NCBI GenBank assembly: GCA_032164245.1
Contig: JAVMKO010000003.1
Location: 7,884,651 to 7,948,650 of the forward strand
Reading direction: 5' to 3'
Source of the DNA: Sternotherus odoratus
Taxonomy: Eukaryota; Chordata; Testudines; Kinosternidae
DNA: 64,000 bases
Under the pieces are notes generated by a model. The model saw only the letters and a program-made list of their open reading frames with translations, did no database searches and was not told where the DNA came from. The position numbers were made by a program, and so were the translations under genes. Shown piece after piece: positions 1 to 10,699 of the stretch (its first letter is position 1; the number at the start of each line of letters is the position of its first letter).

Positions 1-109
1 TCCTGACTGATCATGCTGAGCACTCTGCCTGCTTCCAGCCCCCAGGATCCTCAGCTACCACCACCATCTGGGACCCCCAATCAATTCAAGCTTTAGAGAG
101 TGGTGAGAA

Positions 110-157
<48 letters not shown>

Positions 158-1008
158 GTCTTCTGACCCTGACTTGTGTGATCAGTTCTAGTTTTCTAAA
201 CCAGACTTTTAAAATCAAATTTAAGTTAGATTTAATATTATAGCTGTTTTGTTTGTTTAGCTTCCCTTATATGGTTATCACCTGGCAATAAATAACTTTC
301 ATGATTCATCTGGTTGCTTCTCCCTCCCCGTGGGTGGGTGTTTTTTGGCTTCCCCATATGTTCTCCACCAACTCTCCTCATACCTAAGCTAAGTATCCCT
401 GCAGCACCCTAGAATCCTGTGGGGTTTTCTTGTCAAGTGGGTTACTACCGGAACAACTTTAACATGCAATGGGGGATAGGGACTTGCTGAACCAGGGACA
501 TATGAAGGTGGCAGACTGTTGGGAAAGACTGTTGGGAAAGACCTCAGGAACAGACTGTATTTCCATGATCACAAGACTCTGCCTCGGGTCTCAGCACACA
601 GATCCGTCTCAAATAGATCAACTTTGGCTGTTTGGAGTTAAAATTAAGTTTAGTGTTGAATGGAAAGCTTAGGAAATGTTTTCCTCCTTAGTGATTGTGT
701 AAAGGGAAGCAGAACTGTTCTTAACAAGCCCTAACTGAGGGCTTTACCCAGCTTGAACATCACTTGCTAAGGGGTGGATAGTGATGCCAAATCTAAGTAT
801 GTGGTAGAGTGGATGAGAGACAGGTGTTCCTTTCTGGGGAATGTGGGTTGGTATAGAGAGTCTTAGAAGCTATTTGATTTTCCTTCCTGTGTTTAAAGGC
901 AGAGTCGAGTTGTCCTTTTTGAGTGTCGTGGTTCTTTGTCAGTGATCACTAGATCTGAATTTACTGATAAGCTTATTTAGGGGGACTGGATCTTAGAAGT
1001 GATAAGGA
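1..1008. repeat. Left part of the duplicated unit (unit A side)
   Basis: No gene is recognised here. The stretch is closely similar to 44,503-46,070 in unit C but is absent from the left edge of unit B. Unit C has about 570 bases (45,016-45,586) that unit A lacks near position 512. An AATAAA in a context of CCTGGCAATAAATAAC near 285 could be the polyadenylation signal of an old LTR or LINE end, but this is only a guess. Short open frames here are not conserved and are not considered genes. Confidence 0.6.
115..156. repeat. (CT)n microsatellite
   Basis: An uninterrupted run of CT dinucleotides. The paralogous position in unit C (44,619-44,659) holds the same type of array at nearly the same length. 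Confidence 0.95.
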
Positions 1009-1221
1009 GATAGTGTTTTGGTTAAGTGCGGGAAAGACAGCTGCAGAGAGGTTCTCTACTAGCCAGTGAAAGCAGAGACTTGAGCTAAGTGCTGGAACCT
1101 CAGAATATAATTCTGTGGAGAGAAGTGGCAGTGAGGGACACTGCAGAGACACTGATGAGCAGAGATGGAGGCATCACTCAATAACCATCTCTCTTTAGGT
1201 GCAGAAGAGAAACCAACCCAA

Positions 1222-1272
1222 ATGTACATCTGGACTTTGGGGATATTGCTGATCTCAGACAACAAACTGTGA
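1222..1272 (+). other. Exon-like mini-ORF with leader-like peptide (unassigned)
   Basis: A pyrimidine-rich tract ending CTTTAG lies just upstream and a GTGAGT sits at the end, so the segment looks like a short exon. The ATG opens a 16-codon hydrophobic peptide (MYIWTLGILLIS...) ending in TGA. Unit B keeps the ATG (27,277) with changes M-H-I-W, but unit C has ATT instead of ATG. It may be a relic leader exon or chance. No downstream exon was found and no function is proposed. Confidence 0.15.
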
Positions 1273-2654
1273 GTGGCGGGAGGTGGAAGGAAAAAGGGAC
1301 TGGCACATTAAAGAGACATTCGTTCCTTGGGTTTTCACACCACAAGATGGGAAAATGAGAAAAGGGACACTGCTCAAGATACTGTAGGGTGAGTGTTCTA
1401 TTTATTAGTTGTGTACTTTCAAAAATCCTGGTTGCCGTGTGTTCCTAAATTAACACTGTGTTTTCTTCTTTGGGGAAAGTTTTTTTTTTGTTAGAGACAC
1501 TCAGTGCTTGCGAGAGGGGAATTATTGCCTCCGCAGCACCCAGGGGTAGTCTTTCTTTTTCTTAGATTTGTAGGTGGGGTCTGAAGCTGATTCTCTTTTG
1601 AATTGCCCTCGAAATTTAACCTGGCCTTTGCTGCTTCCTAACTTACCCTGCAGAAGAGTTACATGGCCAAAATTCAGAGTGGTGTGTGTATCAATTTGTC
1701 CAGAAGAATTTAGTCCCGTCAAAGTGATTGTGTTGTCCACTGACTTCAATGAGTTTTGAACCAATCTGTAGGTATTTACCAGGTATTTTCAGAGTGTAAC
1801 TTGTGTAAGACTTGTCAGATGTCATTATTAGTTATAAAACATGGAATTTACTACTAATAATAATGTCATCCCAACTGTGAATAGGCCAGAATCCTTGGAA
1901 TAATTTAGACCTAAACCGTTAAAACATGTCAAATTAGAGAGGCAGCTTCTGATTTTCACAGAAAATTTTAGACAGAGAAAGGGGAACAGTTGCTAGCTAA
2001 GCTGACAACACACTCTTGTTAAAATGGGAAATGGCTTTCACCTTTTTATCTTTTTTTCTACTTCCAGATTATATACTTTATGCCAAGAAATCCATTATAA
2101 AGATACAGTAGATCCAGGTCTTACTTCATATGGCAATATCATGTACAAATATCTTAACTGAAAAAGAGAGATGTAAAGGTTGTCAATAAAACTTTAAGAA
2201 TCTACATAGGCTAATGAGGATTCTGTAACCAGGGTGTGCATTTTGAGGAAGTTTTATCACCAAGGAGACCTGACCTCAAAGAGTATTGCAAATACATCAT
2301 ACAATGTTATCTATTTTAAATACAATTGTGATAATTTAATATATATTGATGTCTAACTGATAATTCATACAGGGAAAAGAGCCTTTGTTTTATACTGTAG
2401 AAGGTGATACATTCCATTGATAAGTTGACAAGTGAAAAGCTCTAAAAATGAATCCAACTGAAATGTTATAAAATCTAAACAACCAAAAGGCCTGATCAGC
2501 TGCTTGTTGACAATTGCACAGAAATAGCTTATTTTATGGGGTGAATCTAACCTAAGATGGGTGTGAATGAACTCTTCCCTGATGACTAGTGATGAACTCA
2601 GTGAAAAGATCTCAGGCGAAGACTGTCACTGCATAGACACACCTATTTTATAAG
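1273..2654. other. Intergenic duplicon sequence, no gene seen
   Basis: Shared with unit B (27,335-28,728). The right half, from about 1,690, is deleted in unit C, where sequence jumps to the equivalent of 4,495. Open frames here are short and lack recognisable domains. Confidence 0.6.
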
Positions 2655-2701
2655 GTAACAAAGAGTCCTGTGGCATCTTAAAGACTAGCTAAACTATTGA
2701 A

Positions 2702-2741
2702 GCATAAGTTTTCGTGGGCTAATACCCACTTCGTCGGATGC
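2702..2741 (-). ncRNA. Hammerhead-ribozyme-like fold, minus strand copy
   Basis: Read on the minus strand the order is GCAT (stem I), CCGACGA (core), a GTGGG/CCCAC stem II closed by TATTAG, GAA, a short stem III segment AACT, T, then ATGC (stem I partner). This is the type I minimal hammerhead layout found in Penelope-like elements, which work as dimers because stem III is short. The core normally reads CUGANGA; here the U4 position is C, which should weaken or abolish cleavage. Confidence 0.6.
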
Positions 2742-2749
2742 GGCTGCTT

Positions 2750-2789
2750 GCATACGACGAAGTGGGTATTAGCCCACGAAAGCTTATGC
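2750..2789 (+). ncRNA. Hammerhead-ribozyme-like fold, plus strand copy
   Basis: Mirror partner of the fold at 2,702-2,741, separated by an 8-base spacer. Stem I GCAT/ATGC, stem II GTGGG/CCCAC and the GAAAGCTT segment are kept, but the core reads ACGACGA, so both the C3 and U4 positions differ from the active consensus. It is probably a dead ribozyme. Together the two copies form a near-perfect inverted repeat. Confidence 0.6.
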
Positions 2790-2819
2790 TTCAATACTTT
2801 AGTTAGTCTTTAAGGTGCC

Positions 2820-3290
2820 TGTCACGGGGCGGTACAGGCTTCCTTCACCTTGTCCCTGAGCCCCGTGCTTAGGCTGGTCAAAGAAAGGCTTGTAGACACT
2901 CCTCCAGTGCTTCACCCGTGCTCTTTTATTCACAGTGCCTTCAAAGTCCCCACGTCCCCAACATCAGGCCCCTCACAGACCTCTCCCCAGGTCCTCTGGC
3001 CCCTCAAAGCTTGTATCCCCCAGCAGAGACAGAGCTAGGTATCCCCTGTCCTCCTGCCTGGCTAGCCTCCTGACTGCCCCTGAGTCAGGGCTTTTCTAGC
3101 CCTTTCTGCTTCCTGCCCCAGCTGTGGTCAATCTCTCCAGCCAGGGGCTGTGAGCTAGCCTTCATTAAGGCTTCCAGCTGGGCTTCTTGCAGGCTGCTCC
3201 CTGCATCTGCCCCTGGCCCTGCTATCCACAAGCAGGGCTTAGCTTGCAGGGGCAGGGCATTCTCAGGGTTTTTACCCTTGCCCAGCCACA
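2820..3290 (+). mobile_element. Solo LTR nested in the Penelope fragment
   Basis: The 471-bp segment begins TGTCACGGGG and ends CAGCCACA, giving TG...CA termini, and is flanked by a 5-bp direct repeat GTGCC (2,815-2,819 and 3,291-3,295). Removing it rejoins the Penelope 3' sequence. This is the structure of a solo LTR left by recombination of an older provirus. No internal retroviral genes are present. Orientation is uncertain. Confidence 0.65.
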
Positions 3291-3362
3291 GTGCCACAGG
3301 ATTCTTTGTTACCTCTGCTATTCCAGACTAACACGGCTACCTCTCTGATTCTATTTTATAAG

Positions 3363-3462
3363 GACTGTCCTGGTATTTGGGGCTTTTTCTTATATAGGTG
3401 CCTATTGCCCTCCACCCCATCCCAATTTTTCACACTTGCTCTCTGGTTGCCCTATTCAGCAG
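3363..3462. mobile_element. Non-autonomous DNA transposon fragment
   Basis: The right end GGTTGCCCTATT resembles, when reversed, a TTAGGGTGACCAGA-type terminal repeat common in amniote MITEs; the body GGACTGTCCTGGTATTTGGG is typical of the same family as remembered. The copy in unit B is at about 28,716-28,814. The left terminal repeat is missing. The element at 62,890-63,299 has similar ends. Confidence 0.4.
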
Positions 3463-5884
3463 TGAAGACAAGACATCAGTTACCTGATTTCCAGCTGACA
3501 CACCTACAGCCTCAAAACCCAGCTGACTCCTCCCTCCTGACATGGACGAGTTGAGCCCCAGACTACCACCTCCCCGACTATCAACCCCTCCCTGCCTTAT
3601 AGGACAGGTCTAGCACATTTCCCACTGGCCAGCCCCTCCTACTCCCAACCTCCATTCCTCCTAATGCTAATTTGCCCTGTTCAGAAAATATCACATTGAT
3701 GCCATCACCACTGAAATACAAACAGATACGTTTCATTTCACTTCGTGAGTGGGGAATCAACCTTGACAAGTAGGAATGTGAAAATAAAACTGACAAACAG
3801 TAATAAAGCCTTCTGCTTAATGGGTGATGAAATCAAAGGTTATAAACTGTGGATTATATCAAGCATCCCATTTTTAAAAGAAAGTATGGGTGGCCCGGGA
3901 CCATCTGTATCATGTGGACCACACAACCAACTGGATGAACATTGGCTCACCTTGTACCTGCAGGAGAGTAACCACGGAAAGTTATTTGTCTCATACGGAC
4001 GCTGCGCAAACAGCACATTGTTTCCTGGGAACAGCATGAATTTTTTAAAATGAAAATGCTGCTGACATTATGTTCCCTGCTTGACAATTACAAAAGCCCC
4101 ATACGCCTACCTGTAGCTATCACTGTGTATTTTCCTTCCATCAGAGTAACAATGATTTACCTTTTGACCAGATTTTAAAACTGTATTCTAATGACTTAGT
4201 GCAAAATCATTGGATGGTGATGAAAGCGTCAACGAGTTAATTTTTAAAAAAATTCCCTGTGGGATTAATTTGGCTGAAAAACAAACCTACTGAATACCAG
4301 CATCATGAGGGATCCTGACAAACTCTTTCAATCCCCATTTTACCCCAATTAGGAAATTTCATCCTGCAACTTGACTGTATAGTGAAGGCAACAACATTCG
4401 GTAGAAGAACACATGAGAGCTCAAACACATTCCGTAGTTCTTCTGGATGGGTCCATTCATCCGGAAACTTTCCCTTAATGGCTCAAATCTGCTCTTATTA
4501 CCTAGGAATAAAGCATTTAATTTTAAACCTCAATTTACAATGTATTTGAACCAGTAACCAGGGTTGTGATCTGTCCTAAGGGAATTTCCAAGATGTTACC
4601 AGGGTGGATGTCTACAGAGGACTCCCCAGAGCAAGTTAGCCTTGCTGTTCTTGAAAGGAGATGGCTACAGCCCTCCATCAAGAATAGGCACACAAGCAGT
4701 AATGTTCTGAAAACAGAAATAATATTTATTTAGAAATATGCGGGAGGAGTTTTTAGAGGGGGTCACATGCCACCACTTGCTTAAGGTCACATGTCAATAG
4801 CTGCCCCAGAAGTTGCCTTAATTGGTCAGACTCCTCTTGGGGCAGGCTTAAGGGTGACCCAACAGCATAGAGATTAGCACAGAATCTAATTTTCCTATGT
4901 CCAATACTGTGCTCTAGCCAGTAGACTGCACAGTCTTCCCTGTTCATACATTAACCCCTTTTCTCACACAATGCCTTTTCCCAGAAAAAACAAGTTGCTC
5001 CAGGGCTGGTCCCTGAAACGTTCACCATGAGGGCTGTGAGGAAGACGTGGGAGAGGGAAAAGGCACTGAGAAAAGGTTCTGGTTTGTGGAGAAAAGCTTG
5101 AGGTAAATTCAGGGGCACTATTTCAGATTTTGGTATGCGGAATATTGATTGTGTTTCCCGGGGCTACGTAGGCCCTCTTTTGCATATAAGGTGATGGGCC
5201 CACAACCAAAGTTTATAACCAAAAAGGGTGTGTGGGGGGTCAGCTCAAAAAGTTTGGGAACTGCTGCGGATGCAGGCAGAGGGTAACTAGTGGCTGTGTG
5301 CAGATAGCTCAGGTTCCAGTTGGGTTGTACTTCATGGGCCAGGCAGGAGGTTGTTTGGGGCTTTGTTCCTTGAGGGATGTAGCTGAGCAAAGCAGCCAAG
5401 AGCTCCATTGTTTCTCCCTCCCCATGGCAGGATCCCCTGCGGCTGCCTCAGTTAAATCCTCAGTGGCACATTCACTCAGGTGTCTCCGCCTGGGTCTTTG
5501 AGATTTGCGCTGCTGTTCTGTTTCCTGCAGGGGGGGCCTGCTGCATGGGACACGGTCTGGACACTCGGGCACAAGAGAAGGGACTTTGTGGGGGGGAGGT
5601 TTGGGAGGCGGGAGGAGCAGAGGGAGGGTTGACATGTTGTGGAGTTCTGGTGTGGGCATTACACACGATGCAGCAAGCTGGGACTGAGCCCAACTCGTCG
5701 GACAACAAACCAAACCAAATGGCTTTGTCAAAGGACCCCAGCATGGATTTAACACATGGCAGTGACCATTGAGTTTATTTCTATTAAATTAAAATAAGAA
5801 AAGGAAGGGATTTTTATGGGAAAGAAATAGCAAAACTGCCCCCATGTTCCAATCAAAACACTCAGACACTTGTTTGCAATGCAC
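3463..5884. other. Sequence downstream of defensin gene A, no gene seen
   Basis: Shared with unit B (28,815-31,235). About 4,740-4,940, on the minus strand, contains GTGACCTTAAGCAAGT and TCTAGTGGCTAGAGCAC-like stretches reminiscent of a MIR/CORE-type SINE; the same block is at 30,090-30,290 and 46,960-47,140. Overlapping frames at 5,309-5,755 in both strands are GC-rich shadows, not conserved as protein between units A and B. Confidence 0.45.
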
Positions 5885-5901
5885 CAAAGCAAGCAGCTAC
5901 T

Positions 5902-5907
5902 TTTAAT
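5902..5907 (-). terminator. Polyadenylation signal of defensin gene A
   Basis: Read on the minus strand this is ATTAAA, the commonest variant signal, about 180 bases after the stop codon in the last exon. Units B (31,254-31,259), C (AATAAA, 48,766-48,771) and D (AATAAA, 59,032-59,037) keep a signal at the matching place. Confidence 0.6.
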
Positions 5908-6083
5908 AAAGGGAGAAAAACAAGCTATCTGGGGTCACACAAGGGCTCCCTTGTGGGTTTTTTCCAGTTTGCGAGATTCTTTGCAGCCCAGGTGAAAAGC
6001 ATCCAGGGATTTTAGAAGCAAGGCGTCTGCCAGATTCCCAGCGATCCTTCATTGACATTCTCTGCTGCCATCGCTCAGTCTCT

Positions 6084-9000
6084 TTACTGCAAAAAGGGAA
6101 GAAAATCTCACAGTGTATGTTTATTGCCATTAAAACAAGGACAATATAACATTACATTTCAAATGCAAGGCAGAGCAGGAACTTTCCCATCATTGAATAG
6201 TGTGTGAAGATGTAACGCCAACAGACCTAAGTCATCCTCAGGTGGGATTGAATCTCAGGCCTCTGGATCTTAGTGCATGAGCCAAAAGTCAGCTGGCTGT
6301 TAGCTAAGACTGTAATGCAGACTCGATCTAGCTTTTATTTCTAAACATGTGTGCTGGCTGCCAACCTGGCTCCTGAAATAAATATGATGGACTTCTGAAC
6401 ATGGATCTCCCCTGCCTTTGACCCCAACTCTCCAGTAAAAGAGGCAGATTCTCAGTTTCTTATCAAAGTCCTTCTTATTAACATTCCACAGGGTTAAGGT
6501 GACAAACACAAAAAATAAAGTTACTGGGTAGTTTGAATAAAGCCCCCAGCAAAGTAAATATAAAAACTTCTGTGAAAATCATGTACGTTATAACAGAAAT
6601 GTTCATCAAACTTTTTTAAAAAGTTGAAATTTTAAATTCCATTGAGGGAATTAATCAAAACTGTCAATTTTAATTTTTTTCTCTATCTCTAGGATATAGA
6701 AAAATAAAACCAAAAATGTAAGGTATGGAACAACGTGAGTCACATCCATGTTCAGTTTTCGTTTCAAACACACTTTTGTCCATAGCTAAAACTAAAACTA
6801 TAAATATTTAATTATAGGCTAAATAAGTTATTCCTTTAGGAATGCACAGACTATTGTGTCTTCCAGCTCATGAAAGCCTAAAGTCTGCCCCTATTCAGAT
6901 GGCAGTGCCCTACCTAAGGATAATCTCTGTACAGTTCTAAAAGGGGAAAGGCAAAGGGTCCAAGCTTGGACTGAGCTACCTTAAAGACTGAAAGTGGCAT
7001 CAATCCTTCAAGTGCACTAGTGTTTAGTGAATTGTATGGCAGAGTGAGTACACCTGATAATACTCATGTGTGACCCACTGGTCAGTGTGTGTTACGAATT
7101 CCCCTCGGTAATAGCTCTGAGTCTGTTATGGGCTCCATCTAGAGACTGAGTCTTTTGTTCAAGCCAAAGGCACTTGAGCATTTAACTCTGGACAGCTCTA
7201 TTTCAGACCACAGAGTGCTGGTCCCCGAAGGCCTGGCAGCCTTCACACGTGTGCTCAAAATTGCCTCAGTCCCACCAAAACACACAGGAGCAACTTTATG
7301 CTCAACACGGCTCCTCATGTTTCCAGCATCTGGACCCACAAGTTCTTTAACTCAGGGCCAAGAATGCTGCACAGCACCTGGTTATCTGACTGGTTATGCT
7401 GGACTTGTGAACATGGATCTCCCCTCCCTTTGTCCCCCACTCTCCAGTAAAGGAGACAAATTCTCATTTTCTTACAAAAGTCCTTCCTCTTCACATTCTA
7501 CAGGGTTAAAGTAACAACCACAATAAATAAAGTTGCTGGGTAGTTTAAAGAAAACCCCCAGAAAGGTAAATATAAAAACTGCCAGAAAAAAAGCCATGCT
7601 TGAATGTGTCCTCGGGTAGTTACTGAAAATAGGATCCTTCTGTCAGTGACTGGAATAGTGACATAATATTTCTGAAAGGCTTAAAAGTATAAGCATCAAT
7701 CTGAAGCCCTGCTGCTAATTATTCGATTTTTTCTGTGACCGATTTGGTCTTTTTATACTGGAGTATCACACAATCACACTTAAACATAGCTCCACACTTG
7801 TACACATTTCTTTTTGGTCAAGTAAGCCTTAAAGTTGTAAAGAGCAGCCATTTTGATCTCTTAGGTGCTGCACAATTAGATAAAGGAGATACGTCTCCCA
7901 TACTGTTTTCCGGGAAATGTACTTTAGTCCTTCCCCATTGTTCCATTTTCTTAAATGAAGCAACAGTCAGTATGGTGCCATGTTGGCAAGTCAGAGGGAC
8001 TTTAAAATGGGTTGGCTGCAGTTACTGATAACACATGAGCAATACATGGCTCACATAATTACCCCTATGCTGACCTCCTTGCAAGTACTCTCCTGGGGTG
8101 CTGTTGAATGTCACTCGGTCTCGGAGGGGCAAACTCTGTAGCACTGAGCACTATGGAGACTCTGGGCTTCTCTGAGTTGTGGACAGACCATGGGCAGCCT
8201 GAGTAAAGCAGCTATAAGATTATTCTAACTCTAACATGTAAACCCCAGACAGTCCAGAATCAGGGCAGCACAGGAGTTTCCTTTGTCCCATGTCCCAGGG
8301 CTGTGCCCTGTGCTCGGAGCCTGCAAGGTCATTAAACAGGAGCTAGAGAAAGGAGAGACACAAATATTTACACTGTGAAGTCTGCCTTGAGGAATGCTGA
8401 ACTTACCCATTTCCTCCCACAGCAAGCCACCCTCCGGTCACAGCTTCCAATCGTTTTCGCATTGCCGAAACAAGAAGATCTACAGAAGCCCCCAGCACGG
8501 AAACAAGCTTCTCTGTTATTGATAACCTCGGTGAATCCTGAATAAAGAAACAGTCTTTATTTTCATTCACAGACAAGTGTAAACAAGAACTGTAATTGCA
8601 GCATGACATTGCCCATTAGCTAAATTTGCAGTTCACTGAGACAAGCCCAACTCAGCCCAGTTATCTTCCTGTGACCCCTTTGATAATATGCAAATGTCTG
8701 TAGTTCTCGGCCCATTCATAGGCTGTGCCTAAGGATTGAGCAGAGTGACTTAACTTAGCAGGTCTGCTAGCTCCCTGCTGAGCAGGAGAAATGTTCACAG
8801 TCCCAGACCTGAACATGATGGAGAGCAGCAGAAGCCTTGTATCACCATCTTCTTCTAGTGGGGCAGTGGTTTTGCTGCAGTAGTTTTGACTCTTTCTGAT
8901 TCCAAACACTGATGTGCTAGGCAGGATCTAAATACAGAATGGCTGAGCGGGGTTGAACCGGCTCAGCACTGGGTTTGGTGGCTGGAACAGAGAAGGATTT

Positions 9001-10614
9001 AAACAAGTCCCTTCCAGTCAGAACGCCTGATTGTCAGTGAGACTCGGCACAGACATTCCTGTGAAGACTCAATACCTGGGAATACTTACTCAGTGACTGA
9101 TTACCAGGCTTAGACATTCCAGAGAGGCTGGGCCTTATCCACTGTGATGTTCCCCAGGAAACAATCTGGGCCACTGAACCACCATATCCTCTCAGTTCTC
9201 TAACCTATGATGCCTCCTACACTGCTCCGCTGTGAAAACAACCACTTCTGGTCCTGCTCATGCACAGCCCCTGGCCTATTAAATCAATCCCAGCAGAGTT
9301 ATAGGAAAACATCCAGCAAGACCCTCCTGAATTATCCTGCAGAGTGACACCAGCCAACTCCCAGGCCCAGCTTTGTCCCCCAGAAATGTGCATCTTGTAC
9401 TATTCAATACCCTCCTGGACAACACAAGCTCATAGAAAGTCAGTCACTTTATCAAAGCAAAAGGATATTCACAAACCCTGTTGTCTCAAGTGAAGGTTCC
9501 CAAACACGTCAACTCAACACAATGGAGAACAGAGTATGGAGAATACGTTAGTAAATTGTTCCAATGGTTAATTACTTTTACTGTTAAGAATTTACTTCTC
9601 ATTTACAGTCTGAATTTATTTAGCTTCAACTTAAAATCATTGGATCAGAAAATTTATTTACTAGATTGAAGAGCCTATTATTAAATATTTTTCATCATAC
9701 ACGTACTTACAAATTGTGTTCAAGTCACCCCTTAACTTTCTCTTTGTTAAGATAAAGAGATTGAATTTTCTCAGTCTATCACTATAAAACATATTTTCTA
9801 ATCCTTTAATAACACGTGTGGCTATTCTCTGAACTCTCTCCAACTGATCAACATTCTTCCTAAAGTGTGAACTGGACATAGTATTCAAGATGTGGTCACA
9901 TCTGGAGATGCAAAATACAGAGGTGAGATAATTCCTCTATTCCTACTCAAGGTTTCCCTCTTACTGCATCCAAATTAGGTATTAATCCTTTTACCATTTT
10001 TCAACTGATTCTCCATCCCCAAAGCCCAACATTTTTCAAAGGCACTGCTTCCCAAGATGGAGTCCCTCCTCTTCTAACATTGGCCGTCCTTCTTTGTTCG
10101 GACATCCATACATTTTAGATTTAGTTCTATCATTATTAACTTGTTCTCATCTTACTGAATGATCCAAATCCCTTGTATGAGTGATATGTCCCTTATTTTT
10201 TGTCACCTGCTAACTTTATAGGTGATGATTTTATGGTTTTTTTCAGGTCCTTTAGAAAAAGTTTGATTAGTGTGGTGTCAATAAGCAACCCCTGTAGGAC
10301 TCCAGTAGGTAGAATATTGATGATGGAATTTCAGGTCATAGTTCAGCGAAATCTGACTGGATCTTAAAAGGAACATTAAAAGCACCTTTCTAAGTTGAGG
10401 GCTATTTTCCAGCTAAATGGCAAGTGTCTGCTGAAAAAACATACAACTCTTTTGAAAAAGAAAACTGGAAAAATTATGATAGAAGTTTTTTAGAAATTTT
10501 AGTACAGTCTCACAAATATCTTTCTATATTCTCCCTTCATATTATTGAGGTCTTACCTGGAGAGCTTTGCAGCACCAGGAAGAAGACAGCAAAGAGCAGG
10601 TAGAGAATCTTCAT
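6084..10614 (-). CDS. Beta-defensin gene A (intact, three exons)
   Basis: Secreted cationic antimicrobial peptide of innate immunity. Coding exons on the minus strand are 10,557-10,614 (signal peptide), 8,407-8,537 (mature peptide) and 6,084-6,086 (TAA stop opening the last exon). All junctions are GT-AG: donor GTAAGA after exon 1, acceptor TTCAG and donor GTAAGT around exon 2, acceptor TTTGCAG before exon 3. Phases agree and give 63 residues. The signal is MKILYLLFAVFFLVLQSSP. The mature domain has six cysteines at C-X6-C-X3-C-X9-C-X5-CC, starting ACFRAGG and ending CCGRKW, net charge about +6. The length and short MKILYLLF signal fit avian/reptile beta-defensins. Transcript evidence is lacking, but every splice element is present. 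It could be named only after comparison with turtle defensin catalogues. Confidence 0.9.
6241..6330 (-). mobile_element. tRNA-derived SINE relic
   Basis: On the minus strand an A-box-like TTGGCTCATG is followed by a B-box-like GAGATTCAATCC, as in tRNA-derived SINEs of turtles. Unit C (49,109-49,212) has a fuller copy with TAGCTCATATGATAG and CAAGTTCAATCC; units A (this copy) and B (31,597-31,684) have lost about 12 bases between the boxes. It lies downstream of exon 2 in the second intron of gene A. Confidence 0.5.
6385..6560. repeat. Intron direct repeat, copy 1
   Basis: Begins near GGACTTCTGAACATGGATCT and resembles 7,400-7,580 over about 175 bases (second copy begins GGACTTGTGAACATGGATCT). 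The unit B equivalent is 31,740-31,925. Unit B lacks the second copy, and unit C has only one copy, fused (see findings). Confidence 0.75.
7400..7580. repeat. Intron direct repeat, copy 2
   Basis: Second member of the roughly 1-kb-spaced pair in the second intron of defensin gene A. In unit B this block is missing between 32,743 and the next shared stretch. Confidence 0.75.
9660..10325 (-). mobile_element. CR1-type LINE relic in the first intron of gene A
   Basis: The minus strand encodes a degraded reverse-transcriptase tail with stretches such as DQLERVQRIATRVIKGLEN and RLRKFNLFILTKRKLRGDL, the well-known C-terminal block of CR1 ORF2, followed upstream by TGGAGTCCTACAGGGGT. Frameshifts and stops break it. 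The unit B copy is at about 34,900-35,560. Both units share it, so it predates the duplication. Confidence 0.75.
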
Positions 10615-10688
10615 GGCTGAAGGTTGGCTGGGAACTCAACCTTGCTGGAGAGAAGTGACTGTAAGATGGACAGGAGATGGAAAGTCTC

Positions 10689-10695
10689 TATTTAT
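10689..10695 (-). promoter_or_regulatory. TATA box of defensin gene A
   Basis: Read on the minus strand the site is CCATAAATAGAG, about 75 bases before the ATG at 10,614, which leaves room for a start site near 10,660 and a 5' UTR of about 50 bases in the same exon as the signal peptide. Unit B keeps it at 35,891-35,897. A GAGACTTTCC just downstream resembles an NF-kB half-match in A, but B has GAGACTCTCC, so this is not asserted as functional. Confidence 0.6.
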
Positions 10696-10699
10696 GGGC

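Larger units (their letters stand above)
2655..3350 (+). mobile_element. Penelope-like element fragment inserted in unit A
   Basis: The insertion is flanked by a 12-bp direct repeat CTATTTTATAAG (2,643-2,654 and 3,351-3,362), and unit B has a single copy of that site (around 28,716), so B is the empty allele. The element contains two oppositely oriented hammerhead-like folds and ends in ACTAACACGGCTACCTCTCTGATT, the same 3' end as the insertion at 39,719-40,044. It is interrupted by a solo LTR (2,820-3,290). Assignment to Penelope-like retroelements rests on the hammerhead motif and inverted head arrangement; no reverse transcriptase is present. Confidence 0.6.

Noticed and set aside
115..156. 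CRISPR-like or regulatory array
   Set aside because: It is a plain CT microsatellite; no spacers or repeats of the right kind exist anywhere in this vertebrate window.
5309..5755. 148-codon minus-strand frame and overlapping frames on both strands
   Set aside because: The frame in unit B (30,658-31,107) differs by frameshift-like changes, both strands are open because of GC-rich composition, and no motif is visible.
9661..9888. Possible host gene fragment with LERVQRIATRVIKGLEN
   Set aside because: This is the standard CR1 LINE reverse-transcriptase tail, with broken frames.
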